Shown: positions 1 to 11,289 of the stretch, one piece after another
Position numbering within the stretch: the first letter of the stretch is position 1
Layout of the letters: each line of letters starts with the position of its first letter
Origin: Raffaelea ambrosiae
Taxonomy: Eukaryota > Ascomycota > Sordariomycetes > Ophiostomatales > Ophiostomataceae
Direction: 5' to 3'
NCBI GenBank assembly: GCA_002778195.1
Contig: PCDI01000007.1
Location: 667,127-731,126, forward strand
Length of the DNA: 64,000 bases
The notes under the pieces: model-generated
Told to the model about the DNA's origin: nothing
The model's database searches: none
The model's input: only the letters and a program-made list of their open reading frames with translations
Program-made: the position numbers and the translations under genes

Positions 1-2
1 TA

Positions 3-2422
3 CGGGCGCCCGTTTGGAGCGGCAGGCCGCCTGTACCCTCGGTCGACCCGGTCGATCCGGTTGGCCCCGTGTCTACCACGGGCGGCTTGCCCGACCCAAG
101 CGCCACGCGTCTGCGGCCGCTCCCACCGGCCACGGCAGCCACAGACTGGACCGGTTTCTTGCCGTCGTCGGCCGCCCTGGGCTGCGACGACGACGACGAC
201 GACTTGGGTCTGCTGCCGCCGTGGAACGAAGATGACGACGACCCAGCGCGTCTGCCGGGCCTGCTATCCGGAGGCGGCGGCGGAGACGACTATGAGCTTG
301 GCGGCAGCAGCGGCTTCGGTGCGCCTCGGTCGTCGTCGTCACCGTCTTCGGTGCCGCCTCTGCCCGCCTGCAGCAGCAGCAGCAGCAGCAGCAGCACCAC
401 GCCGCCCGCCGAGGAAGAAGAGGGAGACGAGCCCGCTGCTGCTGCTGCTGCTGGCCAGACGATACGAGAGGAGGACCGACGAGCAGGCGTCGTCGTCCAC
501 AACCAGTCGGGCCCCGGGACGGATGCAGGGTCGGGTCCGTCGGATGCGGCCATGGTCCGGGAGAACAACGCCCGCGCTCTCTGCACGGGCTCCACCGGCG
601 ACCTCGAGCCGTATGTCGTTCGGCGGTTCCGGTTCGACGCGCACGGCCGCTGCCGGTTCCGCAAGCTGACGCATCTCAATTTGGACGCCGGCGCGGCGCG
701 CTTTCTGCTGGTGGAGCGGTCGCTCCTGGCCGCGTGCCGACAAGAGGCCGGCCACGAAGAGGTGGGCGCGGACCACAGCGAGCACGATGGGCGGCAGGAG
801 CTGGAGGCCATCGTGGCACCCAGCATCGGCGCCCGTCTGGTGGCGCTCTTCCGCCTCTTTCTGGGGCCGCACTGTCCCATCTTTGCGTGGCCGGGGGCCG
901 GCCACGCCGCCGTGCCCGACCTCGATCCCGCCACGTCCCCGCCTCTGCTCCTGGCGGCCGTCTACGCCATTGTCCAGCCGTTTGTGCGCTTCGACGCGTT
1001 CTTGGCGGTCGAGTACGCCTACGACGGCAGCTCGCCGCAGTACTGCGCCCGCCTCCTGCAGTTCGCCGACCGCGCCCTGCGGCCGCAGCTCCATGCGCCC
1101 TCGCTGGCCACGGTGCAGGCCCTGCTGCTGCTGGTGGTGCGGCCCTCGACGGACCCGTCCGTGTCCGAGAGCGCCATGAAGTGGACGCAGCTGGGGATGC
1201 TGGTGACGGCGGCCCAGGCGCTGGGGCTGCAGCACGACCCGGACGGCGGTGGCGGCGGACGCGGACGCGGAAGCGGACGCGGCGGCACCCCCCCTCCCCG
1301 GCGCTGGCATCTGCCCGCATGGCAGGTGGCGCAGCGACGGCGGCTGGCCGCGATGGTGTATGCCACGGACAAGTGGATGGCGTGCAGCCTGGGACGGCCA
1401 CCGCTGCTGCGGGCGGACAACTGGGAGGTGACGCAGCTGGCGGGCGGCGGAGAGACAGACGGAGACACAGAAAGCAGCCGCCCAGACGAGCAGGGCAGCC
1501 ACCGAGTCGGACACGAAGAAACAGAAGCCCGGTCGCGGGACGCGCTTGGGTCCGGACTGGGCGCGCCGGCCTGGACGGCGCTGGTGCACTACACCGAGCT
1601 GAGCCATCTGCTGGACCGCGTGCTGTGTGATTTGTTGTACGTTGGGCCGATGTGTTGCAGACGAAGGAGGAACGCGTTGTACATGTGTCCTAACAGCCTG
1701 GCAGTTCCCTGCGCAACACGGCCGAGCAGAAAAACGACTACCAAAAGACGCTGCAGGCGGCCAAGCCGCTGCTGGAGGCGCTGGCCGCGTGGCACCAGCG
1801 ATTCGAGCAGACCGAGGCGGCGTATGCGGCGGCGGCGGCGGCGGGGGTGGAAGAAGCAGGCGACCTCCGCGAGGACAGCGGGGACGACGACGTCCCGGCG
1901 ACGTGTGCCCAGGTCTGTCGCCTGGGCTACCAGTACATCAAGATCAACATCTTTCGCGCCATCATGCGGCCGTTCCTGGAGGGGGGGGAGAGGCCAGGGG
2001 AGAGGCCAGAGGAGGGGGAGGAGAGGTCGGCCCCCCACAAGCACATCGCCCAGAGACACGCCCGCACCGGCGCCCGCGCGGCGGCGCGCCACGCCTACCG
2101 GTTCGTGCGCGGCCTCGCGGCCGCCGACACCGAGACCGCGGCCGACGCCCCGTCCTTCTGGCCGCAGTGGACGCGCTCCGTCTACTCGGCCGTCGGCTAC
2201 TTTGTGCTGCTGCTGTTTCTCACCGCCGACAGCCTGCCCGAGGCCCGCGACTGGCTGGGCGAGCTGCAGCGCCTGCGCAAGGCGCTGCGGACGCGCGCGA
2301 GCACGCACGCCTTCCTGCGGCTGGGCCAGATCCGCATCGACGCCGTCTTCTGGAAGGACCTGCGCGGGCTGGTGGCGCTGGCGCCGCATGTGCGGCAAGC
2401 TCTGGACGAGGTGCAGAGGTGA
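3..2422 (+). CDS. Fungal-specific transcription factor, 5' truncated by window edge
   Basis: Nuclear regulator of the fungal_trans (PF04082-like) family. The frame is open from base 3, so the N-terminus, where a Zn2Cys6 cluster would normally sit, lies outside the window. Model: join(3..1636,1705..2422). The 68-nt intron has a GTACGT donor, a CTAAC branch and a GCAG acceptor. It moves the frame so that ...LSHLLDRVLCDLL continues into SLRNTAEQKNDYQKTLQAA. The middle homology domain is seen as RLVALFRLFLGPHCPIF, the ALLLLVV helix, and QRRRLAAMVYATDKWMACSLGRPP. The early part has poly-Asp, poly-Ser and poly-Glu tracts, and a Gly/Arg stretch interrupts the domain near base 1250. It could regulate the adjacent metabolic genes, but position is the only evidence. 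The family assignment is firm; the DNA-binding class is not visible. Confidence 0.82.
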
Positions 2423-2689
2423 ATGGGCGGGTGTATGTTTTTTTTCCTGTTTCTGTTTCTGTTTCTGTTTACTGCTTCTTTCTTTCTTTCTTTTTTGTTT
2501 TCATCCTTATTTTTTTTGGTTTCTTCATGTTTTCTTTGTTTTCTTTATTTTCTTTTTTCTTTATTTTCTTTCTTTCTTGGTCGTCTTCTAAAATACAATC
2601 TTTCTTCCTCTTTCATCTCACTCTATGAAGACCCCCCCACCCCCCCATTCCCTCCTCTTCTCTCCTGCCTTTTCCCTCTTCGCCTCCCC

Positions 2690-4097
2690 TCACAACTCGT
2701 CGTGCACCGGAACCATCGTCTTCTTCACCGCCTGCACATCCACCGGATACAACACGTCGTTCGGCCCGCCCCACATCGCCGGCAGGTCCGTCCGCGCCGG
2801 CCAGATCTCCGGCGACGGCAACTCGTCGGCCAGCGCCGCCTTGACCGCGTCGACCTCGTCCAGCACGCGCAGCAGGTTGCCGCCCATCAGGCCGGCCACC
2901 TCGGCGTCGGTCCAGCCGCGCGCCAAGAACTCGGCCACCAGGTTCGGGTACCCGCTGGCGTCGTCCACGCCGTGGGCCGCGTGCGGCATGCCGTCAAAGT
3001 CGGAGCCGATGCCCACGTGCGCCTTGCCCACGATGCCGGCAATGTGGGCAATGTGGTCCGCCACCGACGACACGTTCATGTCCTCGTAGGGCGTGCCCAG
3101 AAAGGCCGGGTAGAACACCGAGTGCACCAGCCCGCCCGGGTTGACCGCGCCGGGCGCGTCGCCGATCATGCGCAGAATGTCGTCGGGCACGTTGCGCTGG
3201 TGGTCGTGCACCGCGCGCGCGCCCGAGTGCGTCCACACCACGGGCGCCCGCGACAGCGCGATGGCCTGGCGCGTCGTGTTGTCCGACGTGTGCGACAGGT
3301 CCACCAGGACCCCCAGCCGGTTGAGCTCGCGCACCAGCGCGCGGCCAAACGCGGTCAGCCCGTGGCCCGCGTGCACGGGCGCCAGCGTGTCCGTGCCGCC
3401 GTTGCCGTTGGCCGACGCAAAGGCGCTGTGGCACATGTGCGTCAGGGTGACGTAGCGCACGCCCAGCGCGGCCAGGACGCGCATGGCGCCCAGCGAGTTG
3501 CCCAGAAAGTGCGTGCCCTCCATGCCGATGAGCGAGGCCACCTTGCCGCGGGCAAAGGCGGCGCGCACGTCGGCCGCGCTGTGCGCGTACTGGAACGTGT
3601 CCGCGTGGCGGTCGATCATGGTGCGGATGATGTCCAGCGCCTCGAGGGCGTCGCGGAGCCCGTTGGTGGGCCGCGTGAAGTCCTCGCCCGGGTCGGCGTC
3701 GCCGCCGAGGCCCCAGCAGGGAGCCCAGACGGTCCAAAAGGCGCCGCCGAGGTGGCCCTTGCGGAGGCGCGGGATGTCGATGTGGCCGGCGAGGCCGGTG
3801 GCGAGCTGGGGGATGATCTCCAAAGGTTTGCGGGCTGGGGTGTTGTTAAAAGAAATACGGAAAAAAAAGAAAGAAAAAGGGTCGGAGGGGGAAAGGGGAC
3901 GCAATGAAAAGTTCATACGTACCCAGAGAGCGGAAGATCTGTGGAAGATCAACGTGGGTATCGATCAGAGGCTCCTTTTCCATGAGCTGGACGGCCTGGT
4001 CGTAGTACGGGTGCTTCTCATAAAGCGGCTGCTGCTGGTCGCCGGCGGCGACACGGCACAGCGAGGAGAGGGCCAGGACGGCCGCACTGAACTTCAT
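2690..4097 (-). CDS. Secreted membrane-dipeptidase family protein (peptidase M19)
   Basis: Zinc dipeptidase of the M19/renal dipeptidase family, which hydrolyses dipeptides and some beta-lactam-like amides. Model: complement(join(2690..3834,3923..4097)), 439 residues. The 88-nt intron starts GTACGT and joins IFRSL to ARKPLEIIPQ. The start at 4097 gives a signal peptide (MKFSAAVLALSSLCRVAAG). Zinc-site motifs are in order: H48-V-D50 in LIDTHVDLP, the Glu in IGMEGTHF, the His in LVDLSHTS, and the His in VVWTHSGARAVHDHQRNVPDD; GIGSDFDG follows near the C-terminus. No GPI-type hydrophobic tail is seen, so the product is probably secreted. It diverges from the beta-lactamase-like gene at 4818. A TATAAA on the coding strand lies at 4305-4300. 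The family call is very safe; the substrate is unknown. Confidence 0.93.
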
Positions 4098-4817
4098 CGT
4101 GATGGCCCCTTGTTTGGTTGTTTCTCGAATTTGCTCAATGTTTTGGACACAAAATGAATCTGCAATCTCGGATGGTAGACAGCGTCGAAGGAACGGACAA
4201 CCCTGCTTGCCTTGACAGCTATCTTCAAGATAGGCTAGACAATCATGGCATTCTTCCCTCCAGATAAGATCCTTTTCCACTCGATGGAGCTCGACCGGGT
4301 TTATACGGTTTTTTCTTTCCTCTCCCCGTGGGCGGGGGGATCATCGCTCCGCCGATGACGGGTGACTCACGGCCAAATGTTGCCCGTACTTTTCTTACGC
4401 CATGCCCATGCATGACGCCCTTTCTGGGAGGGGGGGTGGTCCACATGCAGAGTGTAAGCATGCATGGTGCGGGAAGACGAGAGGCATCGAAATTGCCGGC
4501 CGTCTTATCGGATGCCGACGGGATGTGCCTATCAAACGAGCACAGGAGGTACAGGAACGAAGCCTATCAGACGAACACAGGAGGTAAGGAACAAAGGGAG
4601 CCCACCCGTTTCGGCCGTCGGAAGGAGGGGGGCTTATCCAATGCTCGGAAGCTTGCTCCTAGCAGAAGCTGGGAAGCGGAGACCCGGCCCAGCTGTATCG
4701 TAGCTTCGTATCTTGGCGTTATTGGCTGGAGTCGGTCGGAGTGGTCTTGACTATAGCCAGGATCGGCCGATGTGCTCCCACGCCCGTCCCGAATGGCCAT
4801 TTTCCACAAACTGCACC
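4098..4817. promoter_or_regulatory. Divergent promoter region between dipeptidase and beta-lactamase-like genes
   Basis: 720 bp with no credible coding frame. It contains the TATAAA for the leftward gene (4300-4305), a CGG-N3-CCG pair at 4509-4517 and an ATTGGCTGGA (CCAAT-box orientation reversed) at 4721-4730. The same 10-mer recurs at 7051-7060 before the MFS gene. Whether Zn2Cys6 regulators bind here is inference only, because CGG/CCG pairs arise easily in GC-rich DNA. Confidence 0.4.
4527..4595. repeat. Imperfect tandem duplication, two units of about 35 bp
   Basis: Unit one (4527-4561) begins GCCTATCAAACGAGCACAGG and unit two (4562-4595) begins GCCTATCAGACGAACACAGG. Both continue with AGGTA-AGGAAC and small differences. 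The duplication lies within the divergent promoter region and has no coding role that I can see. Confidence 0.7.
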
Positions 4818-6704
4818 ATGGACGACATCCTCTGTCCCGACGACATCGACGAGATCTTCCGGTTCTGGCGCATCAAGGGCGCCATTGTTGCGGCTGTCCG
4901 GCAGGCCGAAGATGGCTCGTGGACGAAGACGATCCACTGCTATGGCGAGCGCAACGAGAAGGGCGAGCCGGTGACGGACGAGGTAAGACCAGGGATGGGA
5001 CGCGGATCGATTTCTCGCACGTCGCGCTGACCGGCCAGACCAGATTCTTCATTGCGTCCAACTCGAAGCTGTTCTGCGTGCTGGCCGCCGACAGGGCCCT
5101 CCGCGAAGCGGGCTATGCCCAGGGGCTCCGGACCCGCATCCAGGCGGTCGTCCCGGCCTACGACCTCGTCGACAAGGTGGCCGCCCAGAACGCCACGTTT
5201 GAAGACGTGCTCGCGCACTGCTCGGGCCTGCCTCGCCACGACCACTACATGACGACCGACGTGCGGACGCTGGAGGACATGGTGCGTCTGGCCTGAGCCC
5301 CCCCCCCCCCTTAATGATCCTCTCCTACTCTCCTGCTCGTCTCTGACACGGCCAGCTCGAGGCGGTCAAGCACATGAAGCCCTCGCTGCCCTTTCGGACC
5401 GGCCACCAGTATCACAATCCGGTAGGAACCACCACGGCAAGACCCCCCTCAACAACAACCTCCCCGCTGACCAGCAGCATTACAACCTCGTGGCCCTCAT
5501 CGTGGCCAGGCTCGCCGGCTGCTCGTACCACGACTACATCACCGCCACGATCCTCCGCCCGCTCGGCATGCACAACACGTCCGTGCATGTGGGCCCGACC
5601 CTGGCCGGCAACCATGCCGAGGGCTACTGGGAGTGGGGGGCCACCGCGGCGTGCCCCCAGGGCGGCCGCGCCGTCCCCGTCCCCTGCGGCCTCAGCGACC
5701 ACTGTGCCGCCTCCCTGGGCAGCGGCCACATGTCCAGCACGGCCGCCGACATGGCCGTCTGGCTGCAGGCCCTGCTGGCCGGCATGCCCGCCGCCGCCTC
5801 GCCGACGACGCCGCCGTATCTCCATACCGCCACGGCGGGGTCAACGTCCTCCCCCGCCTCCTCCACCGCTGTCCTCTCGCCGGCCCTCCTGCAGCGCTGC
5901 CGCTCCGGCACCGTCCGCTTCCACGAGTACGCCCGCGCCTACCCCGAGCTCGGCCCGGCCGTCTACGGGCTCGCCCTCAGCGAGCAGGCCTACCTGGGCT
6001 GCAACCTGGTCGAGCACGTCGGGTCCTTGCCGGGCTGGATGAGCCGGCTGATGCTGGTGCCGGACCACCCCGCGTGCCGGCTCGGCGTGTACATTGCCGT
6101 CAACAACGCGCCCTGGGGCGAGATGGCCGGCGAGGAGGTCAAGCACGGCATCCTGGAGCGGGCGCTGGGCGTGCGGCACGTCGACTGGCGCGCCCGCTTC
6201 CTGGCCGAGAAGAGGACCGCGCTGGCGCAGCAGGAGGCCACGTTGGCGGCGGCTGGGCGGCAGCCGACCGCCGGCGCCGGCGCCGCCGGCTTGTTGGCAC
6301 CGTCCGCCCTGGCCGGCGTCTACACCGCGCCCGGGTTCGTCACCTGGACGCTGGAGGAGCGGCATATTCTGGCCCAGCCGCCGGCGGCGGCCTTGGCCGC
6401 GATCCTGCCGCTGCCCATGGTCTGGGGCTCGGTGCAGCCTCTCTTGTGGCCGGCGGGCGGGTCCGACAAGCGGCCCTGCTACACGATGGGATGGCGGTTC
6501 ACGTTTCCGCCCGCGATGGCGAGGGACGATGTCGTGGGCCAGCCGGTGGCGGTGGAGATGGACATGGCGACCGGCGAAGACGGGACAGCCGTGGTGCGCG
6601 GGTTTGGGGTGCGCGGGCTCTGGGGCGCGGGCAAGGGGGTTCCCTCACCCGAGGGGCAGACGGTCGAGGAGCGGGCAGAAGTGTACTTTGCCAAGATCCG
6701 GTAG
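4818..6704 (+). CDS. Serine beta-lactamase-like / class C-type hydrolase (peptidase S12 family)
   Basis: Model: join(4818..4982,5039..5281,5356..5421,5478..6704), 566 residues, all junctions in phase 0; introns are 56, 74 and 56 nt. The penicillin-recognising fold motifs are in order: S62-N-S-K65 (SxxK nucleophile motif), Y155-H-N157 spanning the third junction, and H338-V-G340 in LVEHVGSLPGWMSRLM (the HxG/KTG equivalent). ILRPLGMHNT is also typical. The last acceptor could be 5474 or 5477. I chose 5477 because it gives the usual Y-x-N spacing (YHNPHYN) and leaves room after the CTGAC branch. No signal peptide is seen, so it is probably intracellular. Fungal members act as esterases, amidases, transpeptidase-like enzymes or lactonases. 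The neighbouring dipeptidase also attacks amide bonds, which hints at a shared pathway (inference). Confidence 0.9.
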
Positions 6705-7284
6705 CCACCTGGACGTCCGGATGCCGGCCCCCAGGACGGCCACCAGGTCGAGCCAAGCTGAACCAAGCTGTCCGAGCTGATCACGACTAGAGTATGCTGG
6801 GATAGGGTCTGATAGCAAGTGTACATTCTTCAGGAACATCTGAGCAGACATCTACACCGTTTTCCGGCACTCTTTCCCTCCTCCTTGTCATGAGGATCTG
6901 AACCTGGTCCTGCCCTTGTTGGCTGAATGGCCCGACAGCGTCTAGCGTTGGCACAAGATAAGACACGGCCTGTTTGGCGGCGGCCCGGCGTGGAGCCACT
7001 CCACCCCTGGCGACGAACACAACGTGTGGATGCCGTCGGCATTCCGTCTGATTGGCTGGAGATGCTGCGCGCTGCTGTGTGTCAATCAGAGACATCCGGG
7101 ATCGACAACAGTGTGTTCTCATCGTTGTCAGGCGACAAGATTGGGGGAATGGATATATGAGCGATGGCTGGGGAGGGGATATATGGCAGGATGTCTGTTT
7201 TTTTTGGGGGGGGGGGGTGTGACTGAACTGTGTGACTGCATCCCATACCACTCCTTTCCATCACCATTTTGTTGCCAACGACCC
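6705..7284 (+). promoter_or_regulatory. Upstream region of the MFS gene with CGGCATTCCG and ATTGGCTGGA elements
   Basis: No coding frame is supported. CGGCATTCCG lies at 7037-7046 and ATTGGCTGGA at 7051-7060, about 230 bp before the MFS start. The same CGGCATTCCG occurs upstream of the dehydrogenase (14070-14079), also followed by ATTGGC. A T-run followed by a G-run lies around 7199-7217. Confidence 0.4.
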
Positions 7285-9146
7285 ATGGAGAAGCAAGACC
7301 AGATAGACATGGCCGTCACGGCGGGCAGCGGCGACGAGGCCGGGTCCACGCAGGCCGGCGAGCTGTCCGAGCTTTCTGACCAGGCACGCATGCGGCGTCT
7401 CGTCCGGAAAATCGATCTGCATTTGATGCCGTTCATGGTAAGCGTGATGGATGATGCGTGGATCGTGTTGCCTTGTTTTTTCGTCTCTTCTTGTTTGTCT
7501 CTTCTCATCGTCTCTTCTTCTTCTCATCGTCTCTTCTTCTTCTCATCGTCTCTTCTTTTTCTCATCGTCTCTTCTTGTTTGTCTCTTCTCATCGTCTCTT
7601 CTTGTTTGTCTCTTCTCATCATCTCTTGTTTACCTTTTTCCATCCTCTCTTCTTCTTCTCACGCATGGCAGATGTTCACCCAAATGCTGCAAAACATCGA
7701 CGCCACGGCCCTGGGCTATGCCGCCGTCTGGGGTCTTGAGACCGACCTGCACCTGTCCACCAGCCAGTACACGTGGGTCTCGTCCATGCTCTTCTTCGGC
7801 TACCTCGTCTGCGAGTGGCCCATGGGCCTGGCCGCCCAGCACTTCCACACCGGCCGCGTCGTCGGCGCCGTCGTCGTCGTCTGGGGCCTCTGCATGATGA
7901 GCACCGCGCTGTGCACCAACTTTGGCGGCATCGCCACGCAGCGGTTTTTCCTGGGCGCGCTGCAGAGCGTCATCTCGCCGGCGTGGGTGCTGATGACGTC
8001 TATCTTCTACCGCAAGGACGAGCAGGCCTTCCGCATCGTCTTCTGGTGGAGCATGAACGGCGTGTCCATCGTCTGGGGCGGCCTGGTCTCGTACGGCTGC
8101 GGCGGCTTCATCCGCACCGGCTCGCTGCCGTCCTTCCAGTGGATCTACCTCATCGACGGCCTCGTCACCGTCATCTGGGGCGCCGTCCTCTTCGTCTGCT
8201 TTCCGACGTCGCCCCAGACCGCCCGCTGGCTCACGCCCGCGGAGAAGACCCTGGCCGTGCAGCGCCTCGCCGGCAACAAGACCGGCACCAAGAACCCGCA
8301 GATCAAGCTGTACCAGATCCGCGAGGTCCTCGACCCCCGCCGCGACGTCCAGGGCTGGCTGCTGTGCGGCCTCATCTTCTTCAACGAGTTTGTCAACGGC
8401 GGCTTCTCCGCCTTTTACGCCCTCGACATTGCCGCCCTCGGCTACAGCCAGCTCCACACCTCGCTCCTCGGCATCGCCGTCGGCGCCGCCCAGGTCTTCT
8501 GGATGGTCGGCGCCGCCGCCTTCACCCTGTACTACGCCAACGTGCGCATCCTCATGGCCCTGCTGGCCCTCATCCCGGCCTTCATCGGCTTCCTGCTGCA
8601 GATCGCCCTGCCCGAGGGCACCCACAAGGCGGCCAAGACCGTCGGCGTGTGCCTATCGCTGGGCTACTGCGCCACCTGCGCGCTGTCCTTCCAGCTGCCC
8701 GCCCAGAACGCCGGCGGCTTCACCAAGCGCACGACCATGACGAGCCTGGCCTTCCTCGGCTACTCGCTGGGCAACATCATCGGCCCCCACGTGTACTACG
8801 CCGGACAGCACCCGCAGTACCTGACTGGGTACATTGTGGACCTGGCTTGTTTCGGCATCCAGGCCGTGTTTTTGGTGCTGCTGCTGATCCACTACAAGCG
8901 AGAGGTAATAAGCCGGGGGGGGAAATATCTTGCACCTGGATGACGTCGACCTCCTGACTGACACCCCTCCCAGAACAAGAAGCGCGACGAACTCTACGGC
9001 CCACCCGTGGCCGAGGACGGAGACGCCACCACCGACTTGACGGACAAGGAAAACAAAAACTTTCGATGTGCGTTGGGCCCACTTTGTCGTTTGCTTTTGC
9101 ACGGGCAATTGCACCTGCTAACAGTCCCGTCACAGACGTGTATTAA
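7285..9146 (+). CDS. MFS transporter, anion:cation symporter (allantoate permease-like) family
   Basis: Plasma-membrane permease of the Dal5/ACS type, which takes up organic anions such as allantoate, vitamins or carboxylates. Model: join(7285..7437,7672..8904,8974..9067,9136..9146), 496 residues. The start MEKQDQIDMAV is followed by a polar N-terminus, then KIDLHLMPFM|MFTQMLQNIDATALGYAAVWG, the usual first helix of the family, split by intron 1. About twelve hydrophobic segments follow, with a long middle loop (SPQTARWLTPAEKTLAVQRL). The final 11-nt exon completes NKNFRYVY-stop, a typical end for these permeases; its 68-nt intron has GTGCGT and GCTAAC signals. Intron 1 (234 nt) is a multiple of three without an in-frame stop, so naive ORF calling fuses it in. 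The gene converges with the amino-acid transporter. The family is safe; the substrate is unknown. Confidence 0.92.
7438..7671 (+). repeat. Pyrimidine-rich repetitive intron of the MFS gene
   Basis: The intron is built from repeats of TCTTCTCATCG and TCTCTTCTTGTTTG modules. It starts GTAAGC and ends GGCAG. It has 234 nt, a multiple of three, and no stop in the host frame, so retention would insert 78 Ser/Leu/Phe-rich residues before the first transmembrane helix. Family continuity across the splice argues that it is normally removed. Confidence 0.75.
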
Positions 9147-9414
9147 AGAAGGGGGTGCTGAGTTCAATAGAGTTGGACGGAATCAAAAGTGTCTTGAAAG
9201 GCAAAAGACCTGTTGGACTTTGTTTGTGAATAGTGATCGAGCTGCGACCATGGACGTTATGGCCCTCGCCAAGACTACGTATTACAAATTGGACGTCATT
9301 GGAAACGCGCTCACGGCCGTAGTTGTACTTTGTGCAGGCTTGTTTCAACATGTATTCTCTGCCGGCGTCTCTATCAACAAGCCAAACTTGGTATGGCAAG
9401 TTCCATTCCGACGT

Positions 9415-11289
9415 TCAGGCCACCGTGTTGGAGTTGTCAGCACAGCTAAACGCAACGTTTTTGGAGGAATCATACGACGCCTTGATGGACATGGCCGTTC
9501 CGTATCTGTGATGTCAGCGCGAGGTCTATGAGGGAGAGAAGGGCGAGAAAGAAAAGAATCAGAAAAGAATCAAAACAGAATCAAAAAAGAATCAAAAAAA
9601 GAAACAGAAAAGGAAAAAAAAGGAAAAGGAAGAAAAAGGTAAAAGAAAAAAAGAAAAAAAAAGGAAAAACTTACACTCCGCCAACGACGAGAAACAGCCC
9701 GATGGCCGAGATGAGCACGTGGAAGGCGTACTTGCCCTTGCCCAGGGCGCCCCCTTGCCGCCACGCCGGCGTGCCGTACTCGTACATCCACATCGCCGCC
9801 GGGAACACCAGACTCATCGGCGCAAAGCACAGCGAGCCGGTCAGCGCAATCATGTAGTTGAACACGGGGATGCCGCCGGCAAAAACAAAGGCGAGGGCCC
9901 CGAAAAGAGTCGTGCAGCCGAGCCAGAGGGTCCAGTGCTGCCAGGTGTTGGCCTGCAGGTGGTGCGAGCGGCGCAGGACGCGCACAAAGAGGTACTTGGC
10001 GGCGGTGTGGTTGAAGATGCCGGCGCTGACGACCAGGCTCGGCAGCGCAATGCCGTAGGCGACCTTCTTGACCAGCGGGCCGGCGCTGCCGAGCGACGGC
10101 GTGGCAATCCACCGGCCGCAGTAGGCGTACACGACCATGGACAGCGACAGGTACACGGCGGCCACGATGACGGAGACGGGGAGCACGGCCTTTTTGTAGT
10201 CCTGCGGGCGGCGCATCTCGGCCACGATGGGGATGTACACGGGGCCCGCGGCCGAGGACACAAAGATGGTGGCGCAGGCGGTGAGGCCGGCGGCAAACGT
10301 CGGGTGGCCCACGGCCACAAAGCCCTTGTCGTAGGGCCCCGTCGGCGGGGCCACGGCCGGGCGGTCGTTGCGGGTCACGCCGACGACGACGGTGAGGACG
10401 CCGCCCATGACGCAGAGGAAGCCGACGGTCATGGGCCACGTCATGCGGTCCCAGGTGCGGATGGACGAGTACAGGATGATGAGAATCGTGGCCACGAAGC
10501 TGAACCACACCGAGCAGGCGCCGTGCTCGCTGAGGGCGTTGAAGGCGATCGACGTGCCCAGCAGGCCCGAGCCGCAGCAGAGGACAAAGGCCACGACAAA
10601 GAGCAGGCCGACGAGCTCGCGGCCCAGGGCGCCCCACATGACACCGCACATGTCCACGATGGCTGGGTTGGGGGGGCATTGTGTTAGTGAATAGCAGGGA
10701 AGAAGAAGAGAAAGAGGAGAGCTGAAGAAAGAGACAAAAGAAGGGGAAGAGAAGACCAAAAAGGGAACTAAGAAGAGACAAAGAAGGGGAAGAGAAGAAA
10801 AAAAACCCCAAACCTATAAACCTATACAAGAGTAGGACAAGAAAAACTCACTATGGCAATGGGGATGGCGGTTGCGGAAGTCGATGAGAATACAGGCCGT
10901 GTCTGTTTTGTGTGTCAGAAACGCTGCCATGAGCCCCAAGACGTCTCCAAAAGCTGTCAAACAAAAAACCTCTCCCCGTACGAACATGTGTTGAGAACCT
11001 GCCAGCCGACAATGAGCAGGGCCCCCGGCACCGCCCCGAGCGAGCCCATGGCGCCCGGGATGCCCAGCACGCCCGTGGCAATCTGCACCTTGAGCAGGAT
11101 GATGATGAGGCGTGGCCACGTCACGGTGCGGAAGTCGACGCCGTCCTGGGCGTTGTGGAAGACCTCCTGGGACTCCAGGTCCGCCTTGCTGTCGGCCACA
11201 GCGCCGCCGACCACACCATGGCGGATGCTCGGGTCTGGGTCAACAGGCTCGACCGCCTGCTTGCGGACGGAGCCTTTTTCCGAAGCCAT
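9415..11289 (-). CDS. Amino acid transporter, AAAP family (PF01490-like)
   Basis: Membrane amino-acid/proton symporter. Model: complement(join(9415..9505,9675..10662,10852..10902,10986..11289)), 477 residues. Exon 1 carries a charged N-terminus and the first helices (RLIIILLKVQIATGVLGIPGAMGSLG). The 51-nt exon 2 restores the family motif NTYTACILIDFRNRHPHCHT. Exon 3 gives most of the roughly eleven helices, including GLTACATIFVSSAAGPVYIPIVAEMRRP. Exon 4 ends SCADNSNTVA. Junction phases are 1, 1 and 2, and all frames agree. The last intron (169 nt) is a long TTTTC-rich pyrimidine tract on the coding strand. Neutral amino acids are likely substrates for this branch, but the sequence does not decide it. 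The gene converges with the MFS gene; their stops are about 270 bp apart. Confidence 0.92.

Noticed and set aside
2423..3907. 494-codon rightward frame over the dipeptidase gene
   Set aside because: Antisense shadow of the M19 exon; composition is the Arg/Val/His-rich type expected opposite a GC-rich gene, with no motif.
7024..8943. 639-residue MFS ORF reading through 7438-7671
   Set aside because: It includes the stop-free intron and upstream non-coding DNA; splicing restores the normal first helix of the family.
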